A stretch of DNA of 64,000 nucleotides, from contig CBDHDJ010000003.1 in assembly GCA_965261645.1 (NCBI GenBank), positions 806,001 to 870,000 of the forward strand, read 5' to 3'. This document shows positions 1-10,100 of the stretch, piece after piece. The translations under genes and the position numbers were made by a program. Every line of letters begins with the position of its first letter. Position 1 is the first letter of the stretch. This stretch comes from CBDHDJ01 sp965261645 (GTDB taxonomy: Bacteria > Pseudomonadota > Alphaproteobacteria > SHVV01). The notes beneath the pieces were generated by a model, which worked only from the letters and a program-made list of their open reading frames with translations, ran no database searches and had not been told where the DNA came from.

Positions 1-285
1 GTGGCCGGGATTGACCAGCTCGATGCCGACCGAACAGCCGTTGATGTCGCGCTCGCCCGCCCAGCACGCCTTCCCGGCGTGCCAGGCGCGGCGCTCCTCT
101 GCGACCAGCCGAAAGACCACCCCCTCCACGTCGATCAGGTAGTGGGCGCTCACCCGGGCGGCGGGATCGCAAAGCCTTTCGAGCGCCTCGTCGCGGCTCG
201 GCATGCCGGTGTAGTGCACGAGCAGGAGATCGACCTCTTGGCCTGGTGGCCGAGCATCGTGGTTGGGCGAGAGACGCTCGATCAT
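1..285 (-). CDS. ampD: N-acetylmuramoyl-L-alanine amidase, AmpD type (C-terminus beyond window)
   Basis: The first 95 codons of an amidase_2 protein are read on the minus strand from ATG at 285 and run off the window start. Visible hallmarks are HYTGM (first zinc ligand), SAHYLID, the AWHAGKACWAGERDINGC stretch and SVGIELVNPGH, as in AmpD. The enzyme cleaves the lactyl-L-Ala bond of cytosolic 1,6-anhydromuropeptides during wall recycling. It lies 61 bp downstream of the TerB/J-domain gene in the same direction, so co-transcription is likely. The distal zinc ligands lie outside the window. The family call is firm; assignment to ampD rather than a paralogue is an inference. Confidence 0.85.
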   Translation of the reverse strand, partial: MIERLSPNHDARPPGQEVDLLLVHYTGMPSRDEALERLCDPAARVSAHYLIDVEGVVFRLVAEERRAWHAGKACWAGERDINGCSVGIELVNPGH

Positions 286-346
286 GTGGAGAAGATCTGG
301 CGCGCGGCAACCCCAGTGCCTCGCACGCCGAACGCCGCGGGTGCGC

Positions 347-1075
347 TCAATTCAGGCCACGCTGCGCGGTGACTCGGTCGTAGGCATCGTTGATCGCCGC
401 CAGTTTCTCGTTGGCGATGTCGATGAATTCCTGGGGCACGCCTTGCGCGATCAGCGTGTCGGGATGGTTCTCGCGAATGAGCTTGCGGTACGCGTTCTTC
501 AGCTCGTCGTCCGAGGCGTCATGGGGCACCCCGAGGATCTGGTAAGGGTCGGCCATGTCGGGGCCTATGTGGCTTGCGCGAATGCGCGCGAAATCGGCCT
601 CGTTGAAGCCGAAAATCGCGGCCACGCCCTGGAGAAACTCGATCTCCTTCGGGTGCATGACGTTGTCTGCCTTGGCGATGTGGAAGAGCCCGTCGATCAG
701 GTCCTCGAGCACCGCCGGGCTGTCCTTGAACAGATCGGCGATTTGCCGCGCATAAGGCTCGTAGCCGCCCGCGTCCTGGCGCGCCCGGTCGAACACCCGC
801 CCGACGTTCTTCATCTCGTTGGGAGGAATATGGAAGACCTCTTTGAAGGCGGCGACCTCGTCGGGCGTCACGACGCCGTCCGCCTTGGCCATCTTGGCGC
901 CGAGCACGATCACGCCGATGGTGAAGGCGATTTCCTTGGTGCCGTCCGCGCCGCGCGGCGCCTGGCCACGCATCTTGTCGATGGCGTGGCCCGCCAGGCC
1001 GCCGATGAGCGCGCCGAGTGGCCCACCGAGCGCGAATCCGACCGTGCCACCGAGGACTTTTCCCCAAATGCTCAT
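347..1075 (-). CDS. DjlA-like TerB/J-domain co-chaperone
   Basis: The 242-aa protein begins with a glycine-rich hydrophobic stretch (residues 7-32) that could be membrane-associated. A TerB-like helical domain follows (about 50-165) with acidic pairs such as KADGVVTPDE and KADNVMHPKE. A C-terminal J domain (about 176-240) carries the HPD tripeptide at 204-206, needed to stimulate DnaK ATPase. This TerB plus C-terminal J order is that of DjlA. AmpD follows immediately downstream. The ATG at 1075 is the only good start and the gene is complete. Its role as a DnaK co-chaperone at the membrane is inferred from the family. Confidence 0.88.
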   Translation of the reverse strand: MSIWGKVLGGTVGFALGGPLGALIGGLAGHAIDKMRGQAPRGADGTKEIAFTIGVIVLGAKMAKADGVVTPDEVAAFKEVFHIPPNEMKNVGRVFDRARQDAGGYEPYARQIADLFKDSPAVLEDLIDGLFHIAKADNVMHPKEIEFLQGVAAIFGFNEADFARIRASHIGPDMADPYQILGVPHDASDDELKNAYRKLIRENHPDTLIAQGVPQEFIDIANEKLAAINDAYDRVTAQRGLN

Positions 1076-1172
1076 TGCTTTCGCGTCCCGATCATGGATC
1101 AGTTAGCCGCCTTCGGGCATTGGCAAACTTAACCCGTTCCCAGGAACCGCGCTACCGCGCGCCTCGCCCATC

Positions 1173-2090
1173 GTGACCACCGAGGCCCACATCGCCGCGC
1201 CCGTGCCTTCGCGCTACCGGCTTGCCGTCTTCGTCGTGCTGGCAAGCAGCGTGATCACAAGCTGGGGCGGTTTGATCATGCGGAGCCTCGAGGCGGCCGA
1301 TACCTGGCAAGTCATCCTCTACCGCGGCGTCGGGCTGTGGGTCATGCTCATGCTTATCGTCGTGATCCAGTCGCGCGGCCGCCTGATCCCCGAATTCCAG
1401 CGCATCGGGCGCTGGGGGCTCGTGGGTGCCGTGTTCCTGAGCGGCACCCAACTCTCCTACATCGTGGCGCTCAGCTACACGACCGTCGCCAATACGCTTC
1501 TCCTCCTCGCCGCGACACCCTTCATTACCGCCATCCTGGGCTGGCTGCTCCTGCGCGAGCGAGTGCACCGCAGCACGCTGATCGCCATCGTCGTGGCCTT
1601 CCTCGGTATCGGCGTCCTGGTCAGCGGCGGCCTCACGCCCGGCACGATGCTTGGCAATGCCGCGGCGTTCGGCACCGCGCTCGGTTTCGCCTTCACAGTC
1701 GTCATCCTGCGCTGGGGGCGCACGGCGAACATGATCCCGATGGTGGTTCTGGCTGGGCTCTTTACCTCGGTTTCGGCCTTTCTCGCCTCGGGCGGCGATA
1801 TCGAGGTATCGCTGCACGATGCGGTTCTGTGCCTGTTCTGGGGCGGCGGCACCTCGGCGTTCGGCTACGTCTTGTTCCTTTTCGGCTCGCGCCACGTAAC
1901 CGGCGCCGAGCTCACGCTGCTCATCATGATCGAGGTCATCCTGGGGCCGCTTTGGGTATGGCTGTTCGTCAACGAGGTGCCCGCGCCGGAATCGCTGATC
2001 GGCGGCGCCATCATTCTGGTGGCGGTCGCCGGCCGGGCGTTGATGGCCATGCGCCAGTCCGACGAGCCGGTGCCCAGTGCCTTGCGCTGA
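1173..2090 (+). CDS. EamA/DMT-family membrane transporter
   Basis: The 305-aa, very hydrophobic protein has about ten predicted transmembrane helices in two EamA repeats. The first repeat starts near residue 17; the second begins around the PGTMLGNAAAFGTALGF segment. The C-terminus after the last helix is short and polar. The start is GTG at 1173. It is transcribed divergently from the DjlA-like gene across about 100 bp that must hold both promoters. DMT exporters commonly move amino acids or small metabolites, but the substrate cannot be read from the sequence. This is one of three intact EamA genes in the window. Confidence 0.88.
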   Translation: MTTEAHIAAPVPSRYRLAVFVVLASSVITSWGGLIMRSLEAADTWQVILYRGVGLWVMLMLIVVIQSRGRLIPEFQRIGRWGLVGAVFLSGTQLSYIVALSYTTVANTLLLLAATPFITAILGWLLLRERVHRSTLIAIVVAFLGIGVLVSGGLTPGTMLGNAAAFGTALGFAFTVVILRWGRTANMIPMVVLAGLFTSVSAFLASGGDIEVSLHDAVLCLFWGGGTSAFGYVLFLFGSRHVTGAELTLLIMIEVILGPLWVWLFVNEVPAPESLIGGAIILVAVAGRALMAMRQSDEPVPSALR

Positions 2091-2168
2091 CGCCGGGCCC
2101 TTGGCCCTGCTCTCGTGTTACGATCCCAGGCATTGCTGGGGCCCTGACCAATGAGGGGAGGATGATCG

Positions 2169-2936
2169 ATGCCGGGACAACGCTCCTATGATCTGACAGG
2201 CCATGTCGCGTTCATCACCGGAGCGGGCGGTGGCATGGGTATTGGCATTGCCCGGGCGCTATCCTCCTGGGGCGCGCGCGTCGCGGTGGTGGACATCGAC
2301 CATGCGCGCGCCAGGGAAACGCTAAAAGCCGTCGAGGCGGATGGTGGCGAGGGCCGGGCGTACCGTCTCGATGTCACCAACGAGGACGAGGCAGCGCGCG
2401 TGGTCGCGGCGTGCGTGGCCGATTTCGGCGGCATCGACCTCCTGGTCAACGCGGCAGGCGCGCTCACCGTGGCCACCATCACCGATATGACGCTGGCGGA
2501 GTGGCGCCACGTGATGGACGTCAACATCACCGGCGTCTTCGTCGCCTCGCGCGCGGTGGCGCGCGAGATGGTGGCGCGCGGCACGCCGGCGTCGATCATC
2601 TCGATCTCGTCAAGCGCCGGGCGGAACGGGTATCGGGGTCTCGCCCACTACTGCGCGTCCAAGTTCGGCGTCATCGGCTTCACCCAGTCGCTCGCCATCG
2701 AGCTCGCCGACAAGGACATCTACGTCAACGCTGTCTGTCCCGACAGCGTGGATACGCAGATGCTCGAGACGCTGGCGGAGGGTTACGGCATCACCACCGA
2801 GGACCTCGTCAACGACCAGCTCATCAAGCGCTTCCTCACCGGCGAGGACATGGCCTACACGATCGCCTTCCTGCACACCTCGCGCGCCATCACCGGCCAG
2901 ACCGTCAACACCGACGGGGGCTCCGTCTTTAGCTGA
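2169..2936 (+). CDS. SDR-family NAD(P)-dependent oxidoreductase
   Basis: A 255-aa classical short-chain dehydrogenase. The Rossmann glycine motif TGAGGGMGIG is at residues 17-26. Asp42 at the end of beta-2 favours NAD(H). NAAG is near 94-97, the catalytic Ser lies in the ISISSSAG segment, and YCASK (Tyr161, Lys165) completes the active site. The end, GQTVNTDGGSVFS, is typical. A GGGGAG-like ribosome site precedes ATG at 2169. It lies 13 bp upstream of the HyuA/HyuB fusion, so the two may act in one catabolic operon. The substrate is unknown. Confidence 0.9.
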   Translation: MPGQRSYDLTGHVAFITGAGGGMGIGIARALSSWGARVAVVDIDHARARETLKAVEADGGEGRAYRLDVTNEDEAARVVAACVADFGGIDLLVNAAGALTVATITDMTLAEWRHVMDVNITGVFVASRAVAREMVARGTPASIISISSSAGRNGYRGLAHYCASKFGVIGFTQSLAIELADKDIYVNAVCPDSVDTQMLETLAEGYGITTEDLVNDQLIKRFLTGEDMAYTIAFLHTSRAITGQTVNTDGGSVFS

Positions 2937-2949
2937 GACCGAGGCCACC

Positions 2950-5900
2950 GTGGCGGATCACGCAGCAGATCAGGACGGAACCGACTGGCAGTTCTGGATC
3001 GACCGCGGCGGCACGTTCACCGACGTGATCGCCCGGGCGCCGGACGGCGGCGTCAGCACCCGCAAGCTCCTTTCCGACAACCCCGAGCGCTACCCCGATG
3101 CCGCGCTCCAGGGCATCCGCGAGACGCTTGGGCTCGCACGCGATGCGCCGGTGCCCACGGCGGCGATCAGCGCGGTAAAGATGGGAACCACGGTCGCCAC
3201 CAACGCGCTTTTGGAGCGCCACGGCGAGCGCACCGTGCTCGTCATCACCAAGGGCTTCGCCGATGCGCTCCGCATCGGTTACCAGAACCGCCCCCAGCTG
3301 TTCGCCCGGCACATCGTGTTGCCGGAGCTTCTCTACGAGCGTGTCATCGAGGTCGATGAACGGCTCTCGGCCCAGGGCGAGGAGATCGTCCCGGTCGATG
3401 AAGCGGCGGTCCGGCGCGACCTCGCGGCGGCCTTTGCAGCCGGTATCCGCTCGGCGGCGATTGTCTTCATGCACGGCTACCGCTTTACCGGGCACGAACG
3501 CCAGATCGCCGAGGTGGCCCGCGAGGTGGGCTTCACGCAGGTCTCGGTCTCGCACCGGGTGAGCCCGCTCATGAAGCTGGTGAGCCGCGGCGATACCACG
3601 GTGGTCGATGCCTACCTATCACCCATCCTGCGCCGCTACATCGACGGCATCGCCGCCGAGCTCGAGGACGTGCGATTGATGTTCATGCAGTCGAATGGCG
3701 GCCTGGCAGACGCGCGCCATTTCCAGGGCAAGGATTCGATTCTCTCCGGCCCGGCCGGTGGGGTCGTCGGCGCGGTGCGCACGAGCGGGCTCGCCGGTTT
3801 CGCCAAGATCATCGGCTTCGACATGGGCGGCACTTCGACCGATGTGTCGCATTTCGACGGCCAATTCGAGCGCGCCTTCGAGACCGAGGTGGCTGGCGTG
3901 CGCATGCGCGCGCCGATGATGGCGATCCACACCGTGGCCGCGGGTGGCGGCTCGATCCTGCATTTCGACGGAGCGCGTTATCGCGTCGGGCCCGAGTCCG
4001 CGGGTGCCGATCCGGGACCCGTATGTTACCGGCGTGGCGGGCCGCTCACCGTGACCGACGCCAACCTCATGGTCGGCAAATTGAACGCAGCCTACTTCCC
4101 CAAGGTGTTCGGGCCGGGCGGCGATCAAGGGCTCGATAGGCAAGCGGTCGAGCGGGATTTTGCCGCGCTGGCCACCGAGATCGGCGCCGCCACAGGGATA
4201 ACGCCGCGGCCCGAAGAGGTGGCCGATGGCTTTCTCGCCATCGCGGTCGCAAACATGGCCAACGCGATCAAGAAGATCTCGATCCAACGCGGCTACGATG
4301 TTTCGGACTACACGCTCTGCTGCTTCGGCGGCGCGGGCGGCCAGCACGCCTGCCGCGTCGCCGACTCGCTCGGCATGACGACCGTGTTCATCCATCCCCA
4401 TGCTGGCGTGCTCTCGGCCTACGGCATGGGCCTGGCCGATGTCGTCGTGATGCGCGAGCGCGCGGTCGAGATGCGGCTGGATGCGGACGCCATGGCAACC
4501 ATCGAGGACGCGCTCGACGCCCTCGCCAAGGACGCGGTGCCCGATCTCGTCGCCCAGGGGGTGACGCGCGAGGCCGTCCTTTTGCACCGCCGCGCGCACG
4601 TTCGCTATGAGGGGACGGATTCCTATCTCATCGTGGAGTGCGGCACGCTCAATGAGATCATCGCCCGTTTCGAGGACGTGCACCGCCAGCGTTACGGCTT
4701 CATCACCGCCGAGAAACCGCTGATCGTCGAGGCGGTCTCGCTCGAGGCGGTGGGCCCGGGCGAACAGGTTGATCGCGTGACGGCCGCGCCGGCGAGCGCC
4801 GATCGCTCACGGCCTGCGCCCGATTTGCCGATCCTCGACAGGGTCCAGATCTATTCCGCGGGCGAGCACCACGATGCCATCATCGTCGAGCGCACCGCGC
4901 TCAGGCCGGGCCATCCCGTCGCCGGGCCGGCCATCGTCATCGAGCCGCACGGCACCAATATCGTAGAGCCGGGCTGGCGGGCGGAGATCACGGCGCGGGG
5001 CGATCTCCTCCTCACCCGGGTCGTTCCGCGCCCGGTGGCACATGCCATCGGCACCGACGTCGATCCGGTGATGCTGGAGATCTTCAACAACCTGTTCATG
5101 TCGATCGCCGAACAGATGGGCTCGACGCTGGAAAACACGGCGCACTCGGTCAACATCAAGGAGCGGCGCGATTTTTCCTGCGCGCTGTTCGACCGCGACG
5201 GCCAGCTCATCGCCAATGCGCCGCACATGCCGGTGCATCTCGGCTCGATGAGCGAGAGCGTCCGCACGATCATCCGCGAGCGCCGGGCCGAGATGGCGCC
5301 GGGCGATGTCTTCGTCTTGAACGCGCCCTACAACGGCGGCACGCACCTGCCGGACATCACGGTGATCCGGCCAGTGTTCGACGGTAAGGACGAAGCCATC
5401 CTGTTCTATGTCGGCTCGCGCGGCCATCACGCCGATGTCGGCGGCGTGACGCCGGGCTCGATGCCGCCGCAAAGCCGCACGGTGGACGAGGAGGGCGTGC
5501 TGATCGACAACGTGAAGCTGGTGGAGAACGGGCGCTTCCGGGAGGCCGAGATCGACGCAGTCCTGCGCGCGGGCCCCCACCCGGCTCGCAACCCGGCGCA
5601 GAACATCGCCGATCTCAAGGCGCAGGTGGCCGCCTGCGAGAAAGGCGTTCACGAGCTTCGCCGCATGGTCGAGCATTTCGGCCTCGCGGTGGTGCATGCC
5701 TATATGCAGCACGTGCAGGACAACGCCGAGGCCTCGGTGCGCCGCGTGCTCGACGTGCTCACCGACGGAGTTTACGAGTACCCCCTCGATGACGGCAGCG
5801 TGATCCGCGTGAGGATCGCGATCGACCGGGCGGCACGGCGGGCGACGATCGATTTCACAGGCACGTCTCAGCAACAGGACACCAACTTCAACGCCCCCCT

Positions 5901-6597
5901 CGCCGTGACCCGCGCCGCCGTGCTCTACGTTTTCCGCACCCTCGTCGAGGACGACATTCCGCTCAACGAGGGCTGTCTGAAGCCCCTCGACATCATCGTG
6001 CCCGATGGCACGATGCTCAGCCCAGCCTATCCGGCGGCCGTCGTCGCCGGCAATGTCGAGACCAGCCAGGCCGTTACCGATGCGCTCTACGGCGCACTCG
6101 GCGTCCTGGCCGGCGCGCAAGGCACGATGAACAATTTCACCTTCGGCGATTCGCGCTGGCAATACTACGAAACCGTCGCCGGCGGCTCGGGCGCGGGTCC
6201 CGGCTTCGACGGCGCCGCGGCGGTGCAGACCCACATGACGAACTCGCGGCTGACCGATCCGGAGGTTCTCGAATGGCGCTTTCCGGTGCTCGTCGAGGGC
6301 TTCGCCATCCGTCGCGGTTCGGGCGGGCTGGGGCGCTGGCGGGGCGGCGACGGCGCGGTGCGGCGCATTCGCTTTCTCGCGCCCATGACGGCGGCGATCC
6401 TCTCGTCCCACCGCCGCGTGCCGCCGCCCGGCGCGGGGGGCGGCCGGGCGGGCGAGGTTGGCCGCAACTGGGTCGAGCGCGCCGATGGTTCGATCACCGA
6501 GCTCTCGGGCACCGATCAGGCGGAGATGCGCGCGGGCGATGTGTTCGTGATCTCGACGCCGTCCGGAGGCGGCTTCGGAACACCCGAGGAGGCGTAA
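2950..6597 (+). CDS. Fused hydantoinase A/B (5-oxoprolinase-like) ATP-dependent amidohydrolase
   Basis: A 1,215-aa protein joins HyuA and HyuB halves. The HyuA half (about 15-690) opens with the ASKHA phosphate-binding motif DRGGTFTDV and later has FDMGGTSTDVSHFDG and GGAGGQHACRVA. The HyuB half (about 695-1215) starts near VDPVMLEIFNNLFMSIAEQM and includes NAPYNGGTHLPDI and FGGSGAGPG-like glycine-rich segments. Eukaryotic 5-oxoprolinase has the same fused order and about the same length (near 1,290 aa); many bacteria use separate subunits. The family hydrolyses cyclic amides (5-oxoproline, hydantoins) or carboxylates ketones with ATP. Start is GTG at 2950, 13 bp after the SDR gene. Exact substrate is not determinable. 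Confidence 0.9.
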   Translation: MADHAADQDGTDWQFWIDRGGTFTDVIARAPDGGVSTRKLLSDNPERYPDAALQGIRETLGLARDAPVPTAAISAVKMGTTVATNALLERHGERTVLVITKGFADALRIGYQNRPQLFARHIVLPELLYERVIEVDERLSAQGEEIVPVDEAAVRRDLAAAFAAGIRSAAIVFMHGYRFTGHERQIAEVAREVGFTQVSVSHRVSPLMKLVSRGDTTVVDAYLSPILRRYIDGIAAELEDVRLMFMQSNGGLADARHFQGKDSILSGPAGGVVGAVRTSGLAGFAKIIGFDMGGTSTDVSHFDGQFERAFETEVAGVRMRAPMMAIHTVAAGGGSILHFDGARYRVGPESAGADPGPVCYRRGGPLTVTDANLMVGKLNAAYFPKVFGPGGDQGLDRQAVERDFAALATEIGAATGITPRPEEVADGFLAIAVANMANAIKKISIQRGYDVSDYTLCCFGGAGGQHACRVADSLGMTTVFIHPHAGVLSAYGMGLADVVVMRERAVEMRLDADAMATIEDALDALAKDAVPDLVAQGVTREAVLLHRRAHVRYEGTDSYLIVECGTLNEIIARFEDVHRQRYGFITAEKPLIVEAVSLEAVGPGEQVDRVTAAPASADRSRPAPDLPILDRVQIYSAGEHHDAIIVERTALRPGHPVAGPAIVIEPHGTNIVEPGWRAEITARGDLLLTRVVPRPVAHAIGTDVDPVMLEIFNNLFMSIAEQMGSTLENTAHSVNIKERRDFSCALFDRDGQLIANAPHMPVHLGSMSESVRTIIRERRAEMAPGDVFVLNAPYNGGTHLPDITVIRPVFDGKDEAILFYVGSRGHHADVGGVTPGSMPPQSRTVDEEGVLIDNVKLVENGRFREAEIDAVLRAGPHPARNPAQNIADLKAQVAACEKGVHELRRMVEHFGLAVVHAYMQHVQDNAEASVRRVLDVLTDGVYEYPLDDGSVIRVRIAIDRAARRATIDFTGTSQQQDTNFNAPLAVTRAAVLYVFRTLVEDDIPLNEGCLKPLDIIVPDGTMLSPAYPAAVVAGNVETSQAVTDALYGALGVLAGAQGTMNNFTFGDSRWQYYETVAGGSGAGPGFDGAAAVQTHMTNSRLTDPEVLEWRFPVLVEGFAIRRGSGGLGRWRGGDGAVRRIRFLAPMTAAILSSHRRVPPPGAGGGRAGEVGRNWVERADGSITELSGTDQAEMRAGDVFVISTPSGGGFGTPEEA

Positions 6598-6679
6598 AAG
6601 AACGCGGCGGAATTAGCGAAATTGGCCGCTCACATACCGCCGAGCGATGCAACGCCGCGGCACGCTAGGGAGGGCCCCC

Positions 6680-6943
6680 TCAGGCGCCGCTGGGTTCGAT
6701 GATGGGATCGTCGGTGTGGCGGAAGCCGAGCTCCGCGGAGATCGAGGAGATGACATCCTCGCGGGTCTGGAATTCACCGGGATTGAACACCTGAACCTTG
6801 CGCCCGTCGTCCTGCAGCCGGGTCACGATCCGCACATAGGGCGAATCGTCCTCGACCGGCCCGACGACGTTGAACAGGCTGTTGTCGCGGTCGGCGACGA
6901 CGAGGAAGAACGGCTCGGGATATAGATGCTCCCTGGGAGGCAT
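6680..6943 (-). CDS. Hypothetical small acidic protein
   Basis: An 87-aa product that I do not recognise. It is acidic, has no membrane segment or signal peptide, and reads as a compact mixed alpha/beta domain (for example the YPEPFFLVVADRDNSLFNVV start and the DPIIEPSGA end). It is credible as a gene because a strong GAGGAGG ribosome site lies about 8 nt before ATG at 6943. It stands alone between the hydantoinase gene (opposite strand) and metH (same strand, upstream). No function is proposed. Confidence 0.6.
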   Translation of the reverse strand: MPPREHLYPEPFFLVVADRDNSLFNVVGPVEDDSPYVRIVTRLQDDGRKVQVFNPGEFQTREDVISSISAELGFRHTDDPIIEPSGA

Positions 6944-7090
6944 CGGTCATCCTCCTCTTCAGCATCCACCGTTCTTGTGACGCGTGGGGGCGATCATTCG
7001 GCCCCGGTCAGCGGCTTCTGGACGCTTCAACTCCGCATTCAAGATGTAAGATAGTGCCAGCGCCATCACCCCGCAACGGCCTAAATTCAA

Positions 7091-7116
7091 GCGTCTACGG
7101 GATTCTCCGTAGACGC
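7091..7116 (-). terminator. Hairpin after metH
   Basis: A perfect 10-bp stem, GCGTCTACGG pairing with CCGTAGACGC around a 6-nt loop, lies 10 bp beyond the metH stop codon. On the minus strand it is followed by TTGAATTTAG rather than a clean T-run. It is a plausible 3' end for the methionine operon mRNA, either as a weak intrinsic terminator or as an RNA-stabilising hairpin. Confidence 0.6.
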
Positions 7117-7126
7117 GGCGCGAACC

Positions 7127-10100
7127 TCAGGCGGTGAAATACTTGGCCTGGGGATGGTGGATGACGATCGCCGAGGTCGATTGCTCAGGGTGGAGCTGAT
7201 CCTCCTCGGCCATGGCGAGGCCGATGCGCTCGGCGCCCAACAGCGCGAGCAGAATCCGCTGATCGGCGAGATTGGGGCAGGCCGGGTAGCCGAACGAATA
7301 GCGCGAGCCGCGATAGCCCTGCTTCAGGAGCTTGTCCATCTCGCGCTCGTCCTCGTGGCCGAAGCCGAGCTCGCCGCGGATCCGCTTGTGGACATACTCG
7401 GCGAGTGCTTCCGCCATCTCGACGCCGAGGCCGTGGAGGTAGAGGTAATCCTGATAGCGGTCGGCCGCGAACCATTCGCGCGCCACAACCGAGGCCCGCT
7501 CGCCGATGGACACCGCCTGCAAGCCCACGACATCGCGCTCGCCCGCATCGACATCGCGCACGAAGTCGGCGATGCACAGCCCGCCCTCCTTGTCTTGGCG
7601 GGGCAGGGAAAAACGTGCGAGCGGCGTCTCGCCGTCCTCATCGAACAGGATGATGTCGTTGCCCTCGGCCGCCGCCTGCCAATAGCCATAGCAAGCCTGC
7701 GGCTTGAGAATGTCATCGTCCTCGGCGATATCGACCATGCGGTTGAAGATCGGCCGCACCTCCTTGTCCGCCCAGGCGCGAAACTCGTCGCGGTCGCGCC
7801 CCGCCTTCCGGTAGCCCCACTGAAACTGATAGAGCATGGTCTCGTTGACGAAGGGTACGAGCGCGCGGACGGAAATTTCCTCGATCGCCCGGGCGCCCCA
7901 GAACGGCGGCTCAGGCACCTCCACCCGGTTCGTGAGTTCGGCCCGCTTGACGCGAATCTCCTCGAGATCGACCGGGCGGGCGGGCGCAGCGGGCGCCGCC
8001 TGGCCGAGGCGCTTGCGGTTCTGTGAGGGCCGCTTCGCGCGTTTGTCCCGCAGCTCGGCGATGTGATCGTCGAACACGCCTTCCATCACACGATCCATCA
8101 GGCCGAGCCCGTCAAAGGCGTCGCGGGCGTAGGCGACGCGCCCGGCGTCGTAGGCCTTGGCGCAGTCTTCCTCGACATATTTACGGGTCAGCGCGGCGCC
8201 GCCGAGAAAGACCGGGATGTCGAGCCCGCCCCGGCTCATCTCCTCGAGATTCTCGCGCATGATGACGGTCGACTTCACCAACAGGCCGGACAGGCCGATG
8301 GCGTCGGCGTCGTGCTCGGCGGCCGCGTCGAGAATGGCGCCGATCGGCTGCTTGATGCCGAGATTCACCACCTTGTAGCCATTGTTGGTGAGGATGATGT
8401 CGACGAGATTCTTGCCGATGTCGTGCACGTCGCCGCGCACCGTGGCGAGCACGATGGTGCCCCGATCCTGGCCTTCGGTCTTGTCCATGTACGGCTCGAG
8501 ATAGGCCACCGCCGCCTTCATCGTCTCGGCCGATTTCAGGACGAACGGCAGCTGCATCTTGCCCGCCCCGAAAAGCTCGCCGACCACCTTCATGCCGCCG
8601 AGCAGGAAGGTGTTGATGATGGCGAGCGGCGGATGGCTCTTGAGCGCCTCTTCGAGGTCGGCTTCGAGATCGACCCGGTCGCCGTCGATGATGCGGTGCT
8701 TGAGCCGTTCCTCGACCCTGGCGGGGCGCTCCTTTTCGACCTTTGGGCCCGCGGCTCGATCCTCAAAGAGCGCCATGAATGCCTGGAGCGGGTCATAGTT
8801 CGAGCCGCGGCGGTCGAAGATGAGGTCCTCGGCCACCTTGACCTCGTCCTCGGGAATGCCGTGGAGCGGGCGGATCTTGCTGAGATGGAGGATCGCGGCG
8901 GTAAGCCCGCGGCGCAGCGCATGATCGAGATAGACCGAGTTGAGCACGTGGCGCGCCGCCGGATTGAGCCCGAAGGAGATATTGGAGAGCCCGAGCACGA
9001 TCTGGCATTCGGGCAGCTCCTGAGCGATCCGCTCGATGGCCTCCAGCGTCCACAGGCCGAGCTTGCGTTCCGCCTCGTTGCCGGTGCAGATGGTGAAGGT
9101 CAGCGGATCGAAGAACAGATCGCAGGGCGGCAAGCCGTGGCGGTTGCAGGCGAAATCGTGAAGCCGGTGCGCCAGCGCGACTTTGGCATCGGGCTCCTTG
9201 GCCATGCCGTCTTCATCGATGGTGAGGGCAATGACACCGGTGCCGAACGTCCGCGCGAGGCCGAGGCGCATGGCCGAGGGCTCCTCGCCATCCTCGAAAT
9301 TGATCGAGTTGAGGATGGCCTTGCCGCCGTAAAGCTTGAGTGCCGCCTCGAGCACCGGGTACTCGGTCGAATCGATGACCAGTGGCGAATCGACCGCGCC
9401 GCGCAGGTGGGTCACCACCTCGTTCATGTCGGCGATTTCGTCGCGGCCGACGAAGGCCGTGCAGACATCGAGCGTGTGCGAGCCCTCCTTTACCTGTTCG
9501 CGCGCCAGCGCCACACAGGTATCCCAGTCCTCGGCCGCCTGGGCCTCGCGAAACTTCCTCGAGCCGTTGGCGTTGCAGCGCTCGCCGATCGACAGATAGG
9601 CGTTTTCCTGGCGCAGCGGCACCTGACTGAACAGCGAGGCGACCGAGGGCACCCAGTGGACAGTGCGGGGTGACGGCCGGGGGCGCCCCTGTACACCGTC
9701 GCGTGCCGCGAGCATGGAATTGAGGGCCGCGATATGCAGATCGGTCGTACCGCAGCAGCCGCCGATCATGGCGATGCCGTCCTCGGCGATGAATCTCTCC
9801 TGCCACTTCGCCAATTCATCTGGCGTCAGCGGATAATGCGTCTTGCCCTCGATCAGCTCCGGCAGACCGGCGTTGGGCTGAACCGAAATCGGCCCCGGCC
9901 AATTTTCGCGGAGCCATTTCACGTGCTCGGCCATCTCCTGCGGCCCGGTCGCGCAGTTGAGACCCATGGCGGGGACATCGAGCGCTTGAACGACCGTGGC
10001 CGCCGCGGCCATGTCGGCGCCGACGAGCAACGTGCCGGTCGTTTCGACCGTGGCCTGCACGAGAATGGGGATGTCTGGGCCGGCGTCAGCGATCGCCTGC

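Noticed and set aside
1..372. A 123-codon open frame on the plus strand at the window start
   Set aside because: It is the antisense shadow of the AmpD amidase, whose motifs are unmistakable on the minus strand.
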